64,000 bases of DNA from Metridium senile (taxonomy: Eukaryota > Cnidaria > Anthozoa > Actiniaria > Metridiidae), in assembly GCA_949775045.1 (NCBI GenBank), contig OX459102.1, forward strand, positions 6,134,185 to 6,198,184, written 5' to 3'. The notes beneath the pieces were generated by a model, which saw only the letters and a program-made list of their open reading frames with translations, made no database searches and was not told the origin of the DNA. Positions 43,556 through 52,876 of this stretch are shown piece by piece. Every line of letters starts with the position of its first letter. Within the stretch, counting starts at the first letter, position 1. The position numbers and the translations under genes were made by a program.

Positions 43556-45713
43556 ACATGCCCTGATTGTGGCCACAAAGTTGCAATAGCTAAAAGACAA
43601 TGCCCCTATAAAGATTGTTTGGCGACCTTTCCAAAGAAGGAAAAAGACTTAACAAAGATAAAATGTATGGGACAAACCAACATTACCCAGCAACGCCATC
43701 ATATGGAAAGACGTGTGAGTATACATGTATATATGTGCATTCTAGAGTGGTTTTCATACGGTGGGATACGAAAATATTATGTACAGCTGTATAGACCTTT
43801 TTCAAAAATCGTTGTTGCAACCGAAGTGATAGTCCACACTCTAAAGCCTGCAAAGGATGTCAGTTATATGGACATAATTTGTGATTTATTACACGTTTTT
43901 CAAAGAAATATTTATATTTAGAACTTCCAAAACAACACTTTGTTGTGATTCTATAACACAAACACGTACAACTAAAATATGCTATAAATAAATCAATAAA
44001 AAGAGAAGAAATACCGACATCCTTTGCAGGCTTCAGAGTGTGTGCTTTGGCTTTATTTGCAACAACCTATTTTGAAATAGGTGTATAATGTAGAATATTA
44101 GTCAATTAAATTAAATAAACTGCACCTTTATCATTATTATGTAAATAGTAAAACTTCTACTTCTTCCAACTCTACTTTATAATTCTCTGACATCTACTTT
44201 TGAAGACATCAATGATTTCAACAACAAATTGTGGAATTGAAACTGAATTTTTCTATCGCAAGCACACTCAACGTTCTTTGATAAACAAGATCAGAGTTGG
44301 ATTCAGGTTTTTGTCAGATAAGGAGTTGTTTTGTAGAGATATATCAGTCTAATAGCAGTATCATGCAGTAATTGCAGCTTGTTGCAATCCTCACAACCCT
44401 TCCCCTAAATTCACCCCAGAAGAGGGAGGGTAGGGAGAGGTCTAAAAAAAGAGGAGGTGCTTACTGAATTTGCTCATTTTGAAAAGAAGGTTTTCTTAGT
44501 GAGGGGTTGGCATGCAAAAAGTGGTCCTATTCGACCATAGTAATTGAAACTTACCTTTGTATTTGTAACTCCTATAACTTTTCCTAAGTAGAACTTTGTA
44601 ACTGTATTTCAATGTTATATTAATAATACACATCTATATGCTTATTATGTGATACAGGTATATACAATATCCACAATCAAAAATCCCAGATACCATTTCA
44701 TTTGTCATTGAATGATTGATAATACTACAAAATATGGGGTTTTTTTTTTATATAAACACAAAATAAATGAGATAAATATTTGTCTCATTTCAGACCAGTA
44801 GTTATCAATTTTTTTAGACACGTTTTAAAATCTCTGTTGAATGACCTTTAATAAAATATATACCATACTTTTATCGAAAATTACTACAAAGTCTGCACAG
44901 AATTTGATGGTAGGGCATAATAGCAAGAATTTGGCTTAAAAGCCATCCTGATACCTTACTTAATGGATAAGAAATCTAAACTCAACCAAAAATACATGCA
45001 TACTTATAATGATCATTGTCATACATACTGTATGTTGTCAAATTTTCTGGTGATCATGTGCAGTTTGAGCCACTTTTCATACCACATGAAAGGTATATAT
45101 AATTACTAATATATGCTATATTAAAACTAAGACCTTTAACAGTGTTACAGTTGTATATTTAATGTAACATTGATGAATAAAACATCAATGGTGTGTAAAT
45201 AATATTTGTCACACTCTGACCTTTGTACATATTTATAAGATATATGACTTGGGTGGGTGGCCAACTCTAAAGTTTTACCTACTTTGGCCTCAACATACAA
45301 ACATTTTGTATTATTTCTAGTAATTTCCCTGCTCAACCATTCTCTTTGATATTATAAGCTCTATCTATTTTACTGGTAACTTTATCTGATTGTAATTCTG
45401 AGTGAATCAAAAAAGTCTACAAGATTACTACAAGGTCCAGCTGATTGAACAAATTTGATTGGACTACAGGCTCATAAGTGATTAAAGAAATTGATAAATT
45501 AATATAAAGTATTGTATTTTTGCAGGCAGACATTCTCCATGAGAGGCATGGTTGTGATGTGATCATTCTTATTCATCATAAACATGGCCGAGGGGACACT
45601 CTCACCGTTTATGGCACTGAGGGAGCTGGTGTTGATTTTATTGGCCACAATAATCAGACTCCTTCCAGAGTATGGACATATGACAAAGATGCTCTTTACG
45701 CGGTTTGCACAAG
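43556..45713 (+). CDS. Zinc-ribbon exon plus possible MADS-like exon
   Basis: Exon 43556-43714 is copy 2 of the zinc-ribbon exon (CPDCGHKVAIAKRQCPYKDC). It joins in phase 0 to exon 45526-45713, which encodes ADILHERHGCDVIILIHHKH, GRGDTLTVYGTEGAG and TYDKDALYAVCT. Across the junction, ERR/ADIL...CDVIILIHHKHGRG can be laid on the KKAYEL...TQVLLLV...TG core of MADS-box proteins, but the N-terminal DNA-contacting part is shorter, so this is only a suggestion. The last exon ends in phase 2, which does not match the phase-0 exons at 46963 or 47858, so an exon is missing or the gene is different. Confidence 0.45.
43793..44092. mobile_element. Mariner-like MITE (copy 2)
   Basis: Same element as 31733-32032, carried in the duplication, with about 70-bp inverted ends. 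Confidence 0.65.
44275..45525. other. Intron or spacer, nothing recognised
   Basis: AT-rich sequence without coding signals that I can support; it lies between the two exons above. Confidence 0.35.
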
Positions 45714-45831
45714 GTAGGAGTTAAAAATATCATGATATTTGACTCAATAGAAACTGATCTAAAGAAGTTATGAACATTTGCAGACATCGTTTTTCACATA
45801 TCACTCAACCAATTAATAACCAATTAATTAA

Positions 45832-46150
45832 CCTGGGTAATGTTAAAGAAAAAGCCTACGTCTGTTGAAGCACTAAGGGAAGCTTACAAAATATTGGATA
45901 AAAGCTCTAAACATTAAACAAAGAAAGCCTTCATACTTTGAATTCAGTTTTAACCTAACTACTTGCATTAGGAAATTCAAGAGCTAATAATCAAAAGCAT
46001 CAGCAATAAAAACATAAGGAAACAACCATTTACTTTTTAAAGAATGGCCTGGTCACCTGGCCAGTCACCTGGGTAATGTTAAAGAAAAGAGCCTATGTCT
46101 GTTGAAGCTCTAAGAGAAGCTTAGAAAATATGGGATAAAAGCACTAAAAA
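45832..46150. repeat. Direct repeat of about 80 bp
   Basis: The block CACCTGGGTAATGTTAAAG, continuing through cctaygtctgttgaagc and ggataaaagc, occurs at 45832-45912 and 46066-46148. It may be a relic of a coding sequence (SVEALREA in one frame), but the family is not clear. Confidence 0.6.
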
Positions 46151-46156
46151 AATTTA

Positions 46157-46351
46157 AGAAAAGCTTTGGCGATCCAAAAGGCGAGTTTTGGCTGGGTCTT
46201 GATAAGATCAACCGAATGACCCACTAAGCTCACAACCGTCTTAATGTTGAGCTGGAAGACACTGAAGGCAAAAGCGCGTATGCTGAGTACGACTACTTTG
46301 CCGTGGCCAGTGAAAGAAGCAAATGCAAGCAGAGTTTTGGTACTTACTCAG
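46157..46351 (+). pseudogene. Fibrinogen-related domain fragment
   Basis: The frame reads SFGDPKGEFWLGLDKINRMTH, an in-frame TAA, then AHNRLNVELEDTEGKSAYAEY and DYFAVASERSKC. This is the GFG-GEFWLG-hrLT-LrveLeD-AxYxxFxV series of fibrinogen C-terminal domains, common in secreted lectin-like proteins of invertebrates. The calcium-binding and C-terminal parts are absent. It is a single broken exon among transposon debris. Confidence 0.7.
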
Positions 46352-46962
46352 GTTATAATATCTATGATATAAATTATAACATAGGTTGATATTGATTAAT
46401 TTTTATTATTATTGTAAGTATCAAAATTATGACCATGACCATTATTCCTGACGATCATCAACTATCAATGAAGACTGAAAACATTATATCCATCAGGATA
46501 TTATAGATTATATTTTGTGTGTGGTGGTGGTGTGTTGTGATTTGCAAAAAGTTGTGGTAAATGGTAAAGAAATGGATGGTAAGATGAAAAAAACTTTGTT
46601 TACATGTAGATGAAAAATGTTGTCTTCACATCTCTAACATTTCAAATACTGTGAAATGACCCTTAGGCTTAAATCAAGTCTTTTGCAAATCTTCCCTGCT
46701 GGGAAGCCATTTTGAAAAGGTTTTAATTTAATTCTAATTTACATTGTTAATTTTTAATTTCAATTTAATTTTTAATTCAATTTTAATTTAATATTTCATT
46801 TAATATTTCATTTAATTGTAACATAAATTTGGTCATTCATTGCTAGGTATGAAAAATTACCTGGGAGCTATGGTCCAATCAGAAACAAGGAAATATTTGA
46901 ATAAAAAATAATAATACAAATTATTCAGTTGCATGGTTTTATTATACTTTTTGTTTTATTAG

Positions 46963-47418
46963 GTTCTAGAGAGACTTGGTCTGCTAGAAGAAAGATTTCA
47001 TGAGGAGTTGAGCAACTGGTGTGTTGGCACCTTGGTACCCCAGTACAAGGCAATAACTGGAAATAGTGGACCACATATCGCTAAAAAAGGTGCCAGTGCA
47101 CCCAACAGTGGCATGATGGAAATGATTGTAGGGATACTAGAAAAGGCATCCAATTGGTCTGCTAGAAGAAAGATTTCATACATGGGTGCATTAGCTGGGA
47201 CAACGAGATGGCTAAAGAACAGAAGGCATCTTAAACATCACTTTGAATGTTTTCATAATATTCAACATCGTCATGGTTTTATTCACTACTGTCCTTACTG
47301 TAATAAAGCAAAGGGAAGACTTCACAAACTGTTTGGTCATATTTATCGTAGGCATGGGTGCATTAGCTGGGACAACGAGATGGCTAAAGAACAGAAGGCA
47401 TCTAAAACATCACTTTGA
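46963..47418 (+). CDS. Exon with a C2H2-like zinc finger, unidentified gene
   Basis: After an acceptor at 46961-46962 the exon reads LGLLEERFHEELSNWCVG, VPQYKAITGNSGPHIAKK, then through a local duplication to YCPYCNKAKGRLHKLFGH and IYRRHG. C-x2-C-x12-H-x4-H fits a C2H2 zinc finger. It stops at 47416-47418. The C-terminal part comes from the first unit of a 176-bp tandem duplication; the second unit has lost the finger to a TAA. The family was not recognised. Confidence 0.45.
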   Translation, partial: VLERLGLLEERFHEELSNWCVGTLVPQYKAITGNSGPHIAKKGASAPNSGMMEMIVGILEKASNWSARRKISYMGALAGTTRWLKNRRHLKHHFECFHNIQHRHGFIHYCPYCNKAKGRLHKLFGHIYRRHGCISWDNEMAKEQKASKTSL

Positions 47419-47529
47419 ATGTTTTCATAATATTCAACATCGTCATGGCTTTATTCATTATTGTCCTTAAAGTAATAAAACAAAGGGAAGACTTCACAAA
47501 CTGTTTGGTCATATTTATCGTAGGCATGG
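47178..47529. repeat. 176-bp tandem duplication with zinc-finger coding
   Basis: Units 47178-47353 and 47354-47529 are nearly identical (catgggtgcattagctggg at each start). A CPYC in unit one is CP-stop in unit two. Confidence 0.85.
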
Positions 47530-47857
47530 GCGCAATAGCTGAGAGTCAAGGAAACAATCATCAAGCTGCAAATGGGCAGGAAGCAGCCATCAGATTTTAT
47601 ATAAAAAGCAGCAACATTGGTTGCATTGGAAAAAAGATGAAGTTCCCAGATTGAATTTTTAATTTTAATCTAATTTTTAATTTAATCTTAATTTAATTTT
47701 TACTAATTTGTCTTTTCCAAATTTGGTCATTCATTGCTAGGTATGAAAAATTAGCCAGGAGCTATGGTCCAATCAGAAACGAGGAAATATTTCGAATAAA
47801 TAATTATAACAATTATTTAGTAGCATGGTTTCCAATATACTTTTTATGTTCTATTAG

Positions 47858-48109
47858 GTTCTAGAGAAACTTAGTCTGCTAGAAGAACGTTTTTATGAGG
47901 AGTTGAGCTACTGGTGTGTTGGCGCCTTGGTACCCTACTACAAGACAATTATTGGAAATAGTGGACCACATCATTTTGCAAAAAAAAAAAAAGGTGCCAG
48001 TGCGCCCAACAGTGGCATTAAGGAACTCATTCTTAGGTTAAAGGTTTTTATACCTCCAAACCTGAAACAGGATGAGTTTGTCTCGCACCTCAACAAGGTT
48101 CTTCAGTAA
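47858..48109 (+). CDS. Second copy of the unidentified exon, intact to its stop
   Basis: After the acceptor ctattag the exon reads LEKLSLLEERFYEELSYW, CVGALVPYYKTIIGNSG, an A-run-expanded Lys stretch, GASAPNSGIKELILRLKV and FIPPNLKQDEFVSHLNKVLQ, then a stop. It is 83 codons and may be the original last exon, since its C-terminus is not built from the local duplication. Confidence 0.45.
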   Translation, partial: VLEKLSLLEERFYEELSYWCVGALVPYYKTIIGNSGPHHFAKKKKGASAPNSGIKELILRLKVFIPPNLKQDEFVSHLNKVLQ

Positions 48110-48376
48110 GAAGGGCATGGTGGCTTAGTTTGTTCATTATCTGAGACAATGTTTAAGTCAGTTCTAGTTAGCAAGATCAGTGGCTTTTTAGAACAAGATG
48201 ACTATAGGAACTTTAAAGCCACAGAAACTTTGGGCAAGACCAAAGAGAAAAGCCAAACAGGCGGCAAACGTGTGTGTCTTGTCTGATAAGGTACAGTTGA
48301 CTCTGTTGTAAGCGACTGCCCTTTGGACCAAAGAAAGTGGAAAATTAATAAAGATTATTTTGTCTACAGCCGATGA

Positions 48377-48650
48377 ACTGGTGGTGGCAGAACAACAAGA
48401 AAGAGCACAGTCAGATGGAACCTTTTGGACAAATAGTATGGTGGTTAAAGCATACATTCAGAACAAGGCACGCCGTTTCCACACATTTGTTGCAAACCGA
48501 GTACAGCACATAGAGGATCACACAAGTCCAGATCAATGGTGCTACATAGCTAGTGAAGACAATCCTGCCGACAATGCTTCAAGAGGCCTAAATGCCAGGC
48601 AGTTGATCCACAATGACAGGATCTTAATAGATTCAAACGCCTTATTCCTC
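48377..48650 (+). pseudogene. BEL/Pao RNase H-region fragment
   Basis: FWTNSMVVKAYIQNKARRFH, FVANRVQHIEDHT, WCYIASEDNPADNASRGLNA and QLIHNDR match the RNase H and connector region of BEL/Pao polyproteins (the usual tDS...yI.n..rRF...NPAD.aSRG). The usual D of the first motif is N here. It is probably a remnant of the same family as 41211-41929. Confidence 0.75.
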
Positions 48651-48667
48651 TTGATGCAAAGTTTAAG

Positions 48668-48920
48668 TTAAACAATTCATTTATTCTTTCACATCTTAAT
48701 TATTGTGCTACTGTGTGGCACTTTTGTTTTAAAAGTGATTCAGACAAACTAGAAAAAACTTAATGAAAGAGCACTAAGAAGTATCTATCAAGATAAGAAT
48801 AGTGATTGTCATTCTCTATTAACCAAGGCTAACAAGATAACACTACATAATCGCAGACACTAAAATATTGCAATTGTAGTTTTTAAAGCATTAAATGACT
48901 TAGCTCGGCCTTGTGTGTGA
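48668..48920 (+). pseudogene. LINE reverse transcriptase C-terminal relic
   Basis: FILSHLNYCATVWHFCF, a frameshift, LNERALRSIYQDKNS, SLLTKANKITLHNRR and VVFKALNDLARP match the C-terminal part of non-LTR retrotransposon proteins. It has frameshifts and stops. Confidence 0.6.
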
Positions 48921-48931
48921 TATCCAGGGAT

Positions 48932-49345
48932 GTGAAAAGTGCTTTTTGTTTGTGTATTGCTGGTGCAGTTGGTTACTGCAATCACATCTTGGCGTTGATG
49001 TTTACACTAGGAACGTTTTCCTTGTACAACTGTGCTTAAACGACCAACTCATTTGATGATGAGGAGGAGGAAGGTCTAGCCTGTACGTCCCAGCTGCAAA
49101 AGTGGCATAAAAAGGTGGTGGCTAAACCATTGCTTCACAGCCTATTATGGAGGTTGAAGTAAACAAAACAAAACTTTTTTGAGCCAATGTTAAGACATGG
49201 CATCGGGCCTTTGCTGTATAATCCAAGAATGAATAAAATACACAACATTGATTCAGAGAATAAATTAAAAGAAGAACTTATCAAGATAGATCCTAATACA
49301 TGGGTCTATCTCAGATGGTTCTTTTCACCGGGATCTAAATAATTA
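48932..49345 (+). pseudogene. Second SWIM-family relic
   Basis: The frame reads KSAFCLCIAGAVGYCNHILA, an exact CxCx7CxH SWIM finger. It continues with LMFTLGTFSLYNC, a TAA, DDEEEEGLACTSQLQKWHKK, frame changes, TIASQPIMEVEVNKTKL, FEPMLRHGIGPLLYNPR and LKEELIKIDPNTW. This is the region between the SWIM finger and the nuclease in the cnidarian SWIM-YqaJ family, from a different subfamily than the gene at 16-17 kb. It has at least two stops and two frame changes; no YqaJ part follows. Confidence 0.7.
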
Positions 49346-49406
49346 TAAACAGCAATAAACACGTCCCATGACTTAAATCCAGTGCTTCAAACAAAAACAA
49401 TCTACA

Positions 49407-49667
49407 TCAAAGTTCTTCTTTACGTTTCTTTGTGCTTTGTAGTGGTGAATTGAGATCTTTAAGTTCAATTTCAAGGTCTTGTATACGTTTCTTCAAGCAT
49501 TCAGTAGTTTCCGTTTCAGTTGTAGTAGGTGATAGAACATCGTCTGTTTGCATTTCAGCATCATAAAATATTTTGATACAAACTACCGTAGTTTCGTCTT
49601 GAGGCAACACTTCTTCTTCACTCTGAGTACTGCTTTTTTCTTCAGGGAGCCTTTTTCCGACTGCTAT
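49407..49667 (-). CDS. Terminal exon with coiled coil, unidentified
   Basis: On the minus strand an acceptor (ttacattag) precedes AVGKRLPEEKSSTQSEEE, TTVVCIKIFYDAEMQTDD, a Thr/Glu-rich linker and ECLKKRIQDLEIELKDLN, then a basic end and a stop. The heptad pattern suggests a short coiled coil. No upstream exon was found. It could be the end of a THAP- or transposon-type protein, but nothing proves it. Confidence 0.35.
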   Translation of the reverse strand: MAVGKRLPEEKSSTQSEEEVLPQDETTVVCIKIFYDAEMQTDDVLSPTTTETETTECLKKRIQDLEIELKDLNSPLQSTKKRKEEL

Positions 49668-50070
49668 CTAATGTAAGATTAGACTGTTAAAGCCTTTCTT
49701 TTGTTCTAGGAGTTGTTCTCAGCCATGCAAACACAGAAGAAACCAAACCAGGTATCAGCAGTGTCTTGCCTGTCTCCACTTTTTTTAAAAGTTGTTAAAG
49801 TCTAAAAAATCTAAACTCATATCGTAAATCAATCAACTAATCCCTTCCTGAGTGACCGTAACTCTCTTCGTCATGTTCGCGGTGCGTCGGAGCAACACTG
49901 TTGAGTTTCTCTGCCCAGCCACCTCAAAAAGTCAACCAATCCTGTATCGAGGATATCATTGCCTCTATTTCTCGGTCTCTAAATAATGACCTCAAATCCA
50001 TAAAATGTATTCAGACCTCGAACAATGGCCAAAGCTATTTGATACGTTCAAATTACATTTAACAATCAAG

Positions 50071-51393
50071 ATGGCTAGCAATTCATTAAAGGTATGCAAT
50101 GTACTAACGGGGTGGTTGTTCTAAATTTTTCGGTTTTCAAAAAGTTTCATTCTCAACTAGTTCATAGTCACGCTAAATGAAGACAAGGAGCACGAGTTCC
50201 ACACATCTGTGCAACAACTCGGAGGAAATTGTAAAAGGTAAATATGTTTTAAATACTTTGCTTTTGCATGTTTATTTCTTTTGATCTTTATATATACTCA
50301 ATTAATACTTTATCATGATTTATGTACTAGATTCTGTTCCACGACGTGATCAGGCTGCCACTGTGGCCATTGCTGCTCAAGTTGACCAGCCAAGTCCAGA
50401 AACATCGAAAGAACTGACAAACAGAGTTTGCACTTGGATGTGAAGCAACCAAGTACCAATTGCTACATTTGCGAAGGAAATATTAATGCGTAGTCAGAGG
50501 ACCGTGTTGACCCTGTGGGCACATCCCCCAAAGACCTTTCCAGTTGGGGCTGGAAAAGAAGTTTGGGAAAGAATGAAGGCTTTTATGGAGTCGGAAGACA
50601 AGAAGAAAGAACTTGCCGGTATGAAAATGTTCTTGAAACTGTCAAATTATTAAATGAAATGCTATGCATGGGATTAGTGCTTTCTCTCTTCTTCTACTCT
50701 CGCGTCTTGTTACATTTTCAAAGTTTCATTTATAAGCGGTAAATAAAATTTTTCGATGGCGACAGGCCAGTTGTAAAGCCCAGGAAAGTGTATGATAAGG
50801 GAGAGTTGGCCGCCCTTGATGCAGTGTTCAAGGCAAGCAAAGGAAACCCTACCCCTCTAGTGATAGAGCGAATGGTTGGGACTGTGTGTGGATAAGTCTC
50901 AGGTAATTTAATACTAAACTTTTGGTTTAGATTTTTTTATATTGTTGTACTCATCTAAGATCCATCCTGCTTTAATTTGATGGCTGTTTTCGGTGCTATG
51001 TCTCCTGATAACCCAGTTAACCTGCAAACTCTTCACAAAGCTTAAAGTGACACAACATGCCTCACAAAAAAACACTTCTTTGAAAATTGTCTTTTGAACT
51101 TATGCTTGGTAATCCTAAAGATTTCAGATCATTGATGAAACAGATATTCTTGTGAGGAGCACTAAAAACTCTTTGCCAATGGAGTAGCGAGAATAGGAGA
51201 ATAAAACAAAACATTGTGTTCATGAGAGTATTTGTTCAACTAAATAACCGCTGTCACAACTTCCACACAGTGATGCAATAATGCGCTATTTTGTTTGTTA
51301 CAGATCAGCAATTGGTTCCAGAACAACAGGCGGCTACTAAAACAAGGACTCTTCAAGCCAGGGCAGTACAGTCCTGAGACCAGACCAGAATAA
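50071..51393 (+). pseudogene. CUT-homeobox transcription factor gene, broken
   Basis: Exons: 50071-50091 (MASNSLK), 50161-50237, 50331-50618, 50766-50902 and 51304-51393, all with GT/AG borders. The third exon encodes ETSKELTNRVCTWM, an in-frame TGA at 50441-50443, then SNQVPIATFAKEILMRSQRT, HPPKTFPVGAGKEVWERMKA, a CUT domain. The fourth and fifth form a homeodomain: PVVKPRKVYDKGELAALDAV, FKASKGNPTPLVIERMV, a one-base frameshift, GLCVDKSQ and ISNWFQNNRR with the invariant W, F, N and R. ONECUT, CUX and SATB proteins share this pairing. Two disablements and some phase mismatches suggest a duplicated pseudogene; retained introns rule out retroposition. Confidence 0.75.
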
Positions 51394-51902
51394 TTCATAT
51401 AAAAATTTATATTAAGAAATTGTAAATAAGTTATAGTTGTTTTATACATGTGAAATGAACAATCAATCACCTAAATCTAAAAAAAAAAAACACAGGAATG
51501 GGTTCAGGAAGTCTTTCTTAAAATATTTTAATTTAGCATTACTATTCCTTAAATGATGAGTCATACTAAGAAAAAAGATATTAGGCTACAGTGACCTGTG
51601 GTGTGGTGGGCAGAAAGAACTTTCACTTTAACTTGTACTTCTTTCATGCTACAAACATTTGGCCTTCCAATCATTGCTTGTTCTGGTATGACTTATGATC
51701 ACAATCACAATATTTCCTGTGCCAACCCTGGCATGCCCACATATTGATTTATACTCTGACGTATTATGTTCAATATCCATAGTAATTCACTTGAAAAGTT
51801 TTGGATATAACAATAAATTGTACACTATATATGTTTTGTTCTTAAACAACGTTGAGCAACGTTTCACCTTCATTTTTAGATATTAGTTGAGGAGGATTTA
51901 AT
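51394..51902. other. Spacer, no gene seen
   Basis: AT-rich sequence without recognisable coding or repeats. Confidence 0.35.
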
Positions 51903-52055
51903 ATGGCTTGGCATATAAAAGTTATATTACTTATTTTTTTATCACTTGTTGGCATAGTTTCTTTGATAACACTTTCAATTATAAACATATACATAAACAA
52001 GATGCATTTGGCCATTGACCGACTTCATGCCATTAAGGTGCATGTGTTTTATTAA
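51903..52055 (+). CDS. Possible small membrane-anchored peptide or first exon
   Basis: ATG at 51903 opens 50 codons: AWHIKVILLIFLSLVGIVS, LITLSIINIYI and KMHLAIDRLHAIK. The first half is one strong hydrophobic segment after a short polar start, as in a signal anchor. A GT after CATTAAG (about 52036) could be a donor, so this may be a first exon of a longer gene. There is no homology evidence. Confidence 0.25.
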   Translation: MAWHIKVILLIFLSLVGIVSLITLSIINIYINKMHLAIDRLHAIKVHVFY

Positions 52056-52323
52056 TCATGCAAAATACAGTTGGGGACTATTGACGTGGTAGTCTTGGCT
52101 ATATGAATATTGATAGTTGACAAGGACCAATCGCTCAAACACAACCTGATTGTTTATACGATCACAGCTTCAATCAGTAGAAACAGAAAAATGTCATCAC
52201 TGTGTGACTATCGATTTGTCATCGATTGACCAATACCAATCAATATCAATTAACCAATTGTATCGGCCTAATATCGATTGGATCATCGATTTCATCGATT
52301 GGTTACCCCGGTTCAATAGCGAG
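52056..52323. repeat. ATCGAT-rich stretch
   Basis: Dense in ATCGATTG and CAATCAAT words, like 38700-39120. No coding signal. Confidence 0.4.
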
Positions 52324-52876
52324 CAGGGCTGCCAACTCTCCCGGATAATCCGGGAGTCTCAAGATTTTGGATTGTTTCTCAAGTCCTCAAGATTTCGGCG
52401 TCAAATCTCCCGGATAATCGGTAAAATTGATAGTTTTTTTTTTGTTTGGTTCAGAACTTTTAAGACCAACAAAATGGCGGAATTTCGGAAATTATCAAAG
52501 CTCTCGCTTTGGCCAAACAACGAAACATCACCCACTCCAGCTTGAAAGACGCACTCATGGTAGCCTTTTACTTCGCAAACGATATTTAAATTCACCTCGG
52601 ACTCGGTCTCAGATTCAGCAGGGAATACGAGACTCAAGTGAAGATGGGCACGCATACTTGCCGATGATCGTCAATCAGCGGATTATATTCAATGTTATCA
52701 ATCGACCATAATCGATGGTAAGAATTTTTTTTGTGACTGTCGATTGATCATCGATTGCTAAATATCAATCGATTAGCTGATATCGATTGTTATCGATTGA
52801 TCGCTTGCTTTTCCGATCATCGGATTTCATCGATTGCATACGCCGGGTTTGATCACTTCTGGGGTTGACAGCCCTG
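52324..52876. mobile_element. hAT-like non-autonomous element
   Basis: The ends are CAGGGCTGCCAAC and the inverse of CAGGGCTGTCAAC, with AGCGAG directly repeated on both sides (52318-52323 and 52877-52882). CAGGG ends suggest hAT; only 6 of the usual 8 target bases match. Inside are cccggataatc repeats (52339 and 52409) and ATCGAT-rich sequence. Confidence 0.55.

Larger units (their letters stand above)
41930..44274. repeat. Segmental duplication, copy 2 (uninterrupted)
   Basis: Matches 17174-17350 plus 30034-32214. It begins GAGTCCTTTTCAAG immediately after the BEL fragment. It keeps the empty CACTA site (ATGAACAACACTAG at 42100-42113). Identity ends at 44274. Confidence 0.92.
46835..48020. 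repeat. Direct repeat of an exon with its upstream intron
   Basis: 46835-47115 and 47725-48020 share gctaggtatgaaaaatta, gagctatggtccaatcag, the acceptor and the first part of the exon, at visible but moderate divergence. A gene segment was therefore tandemly duplicated with about 890 bp spacing. Confidence 0.8.
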
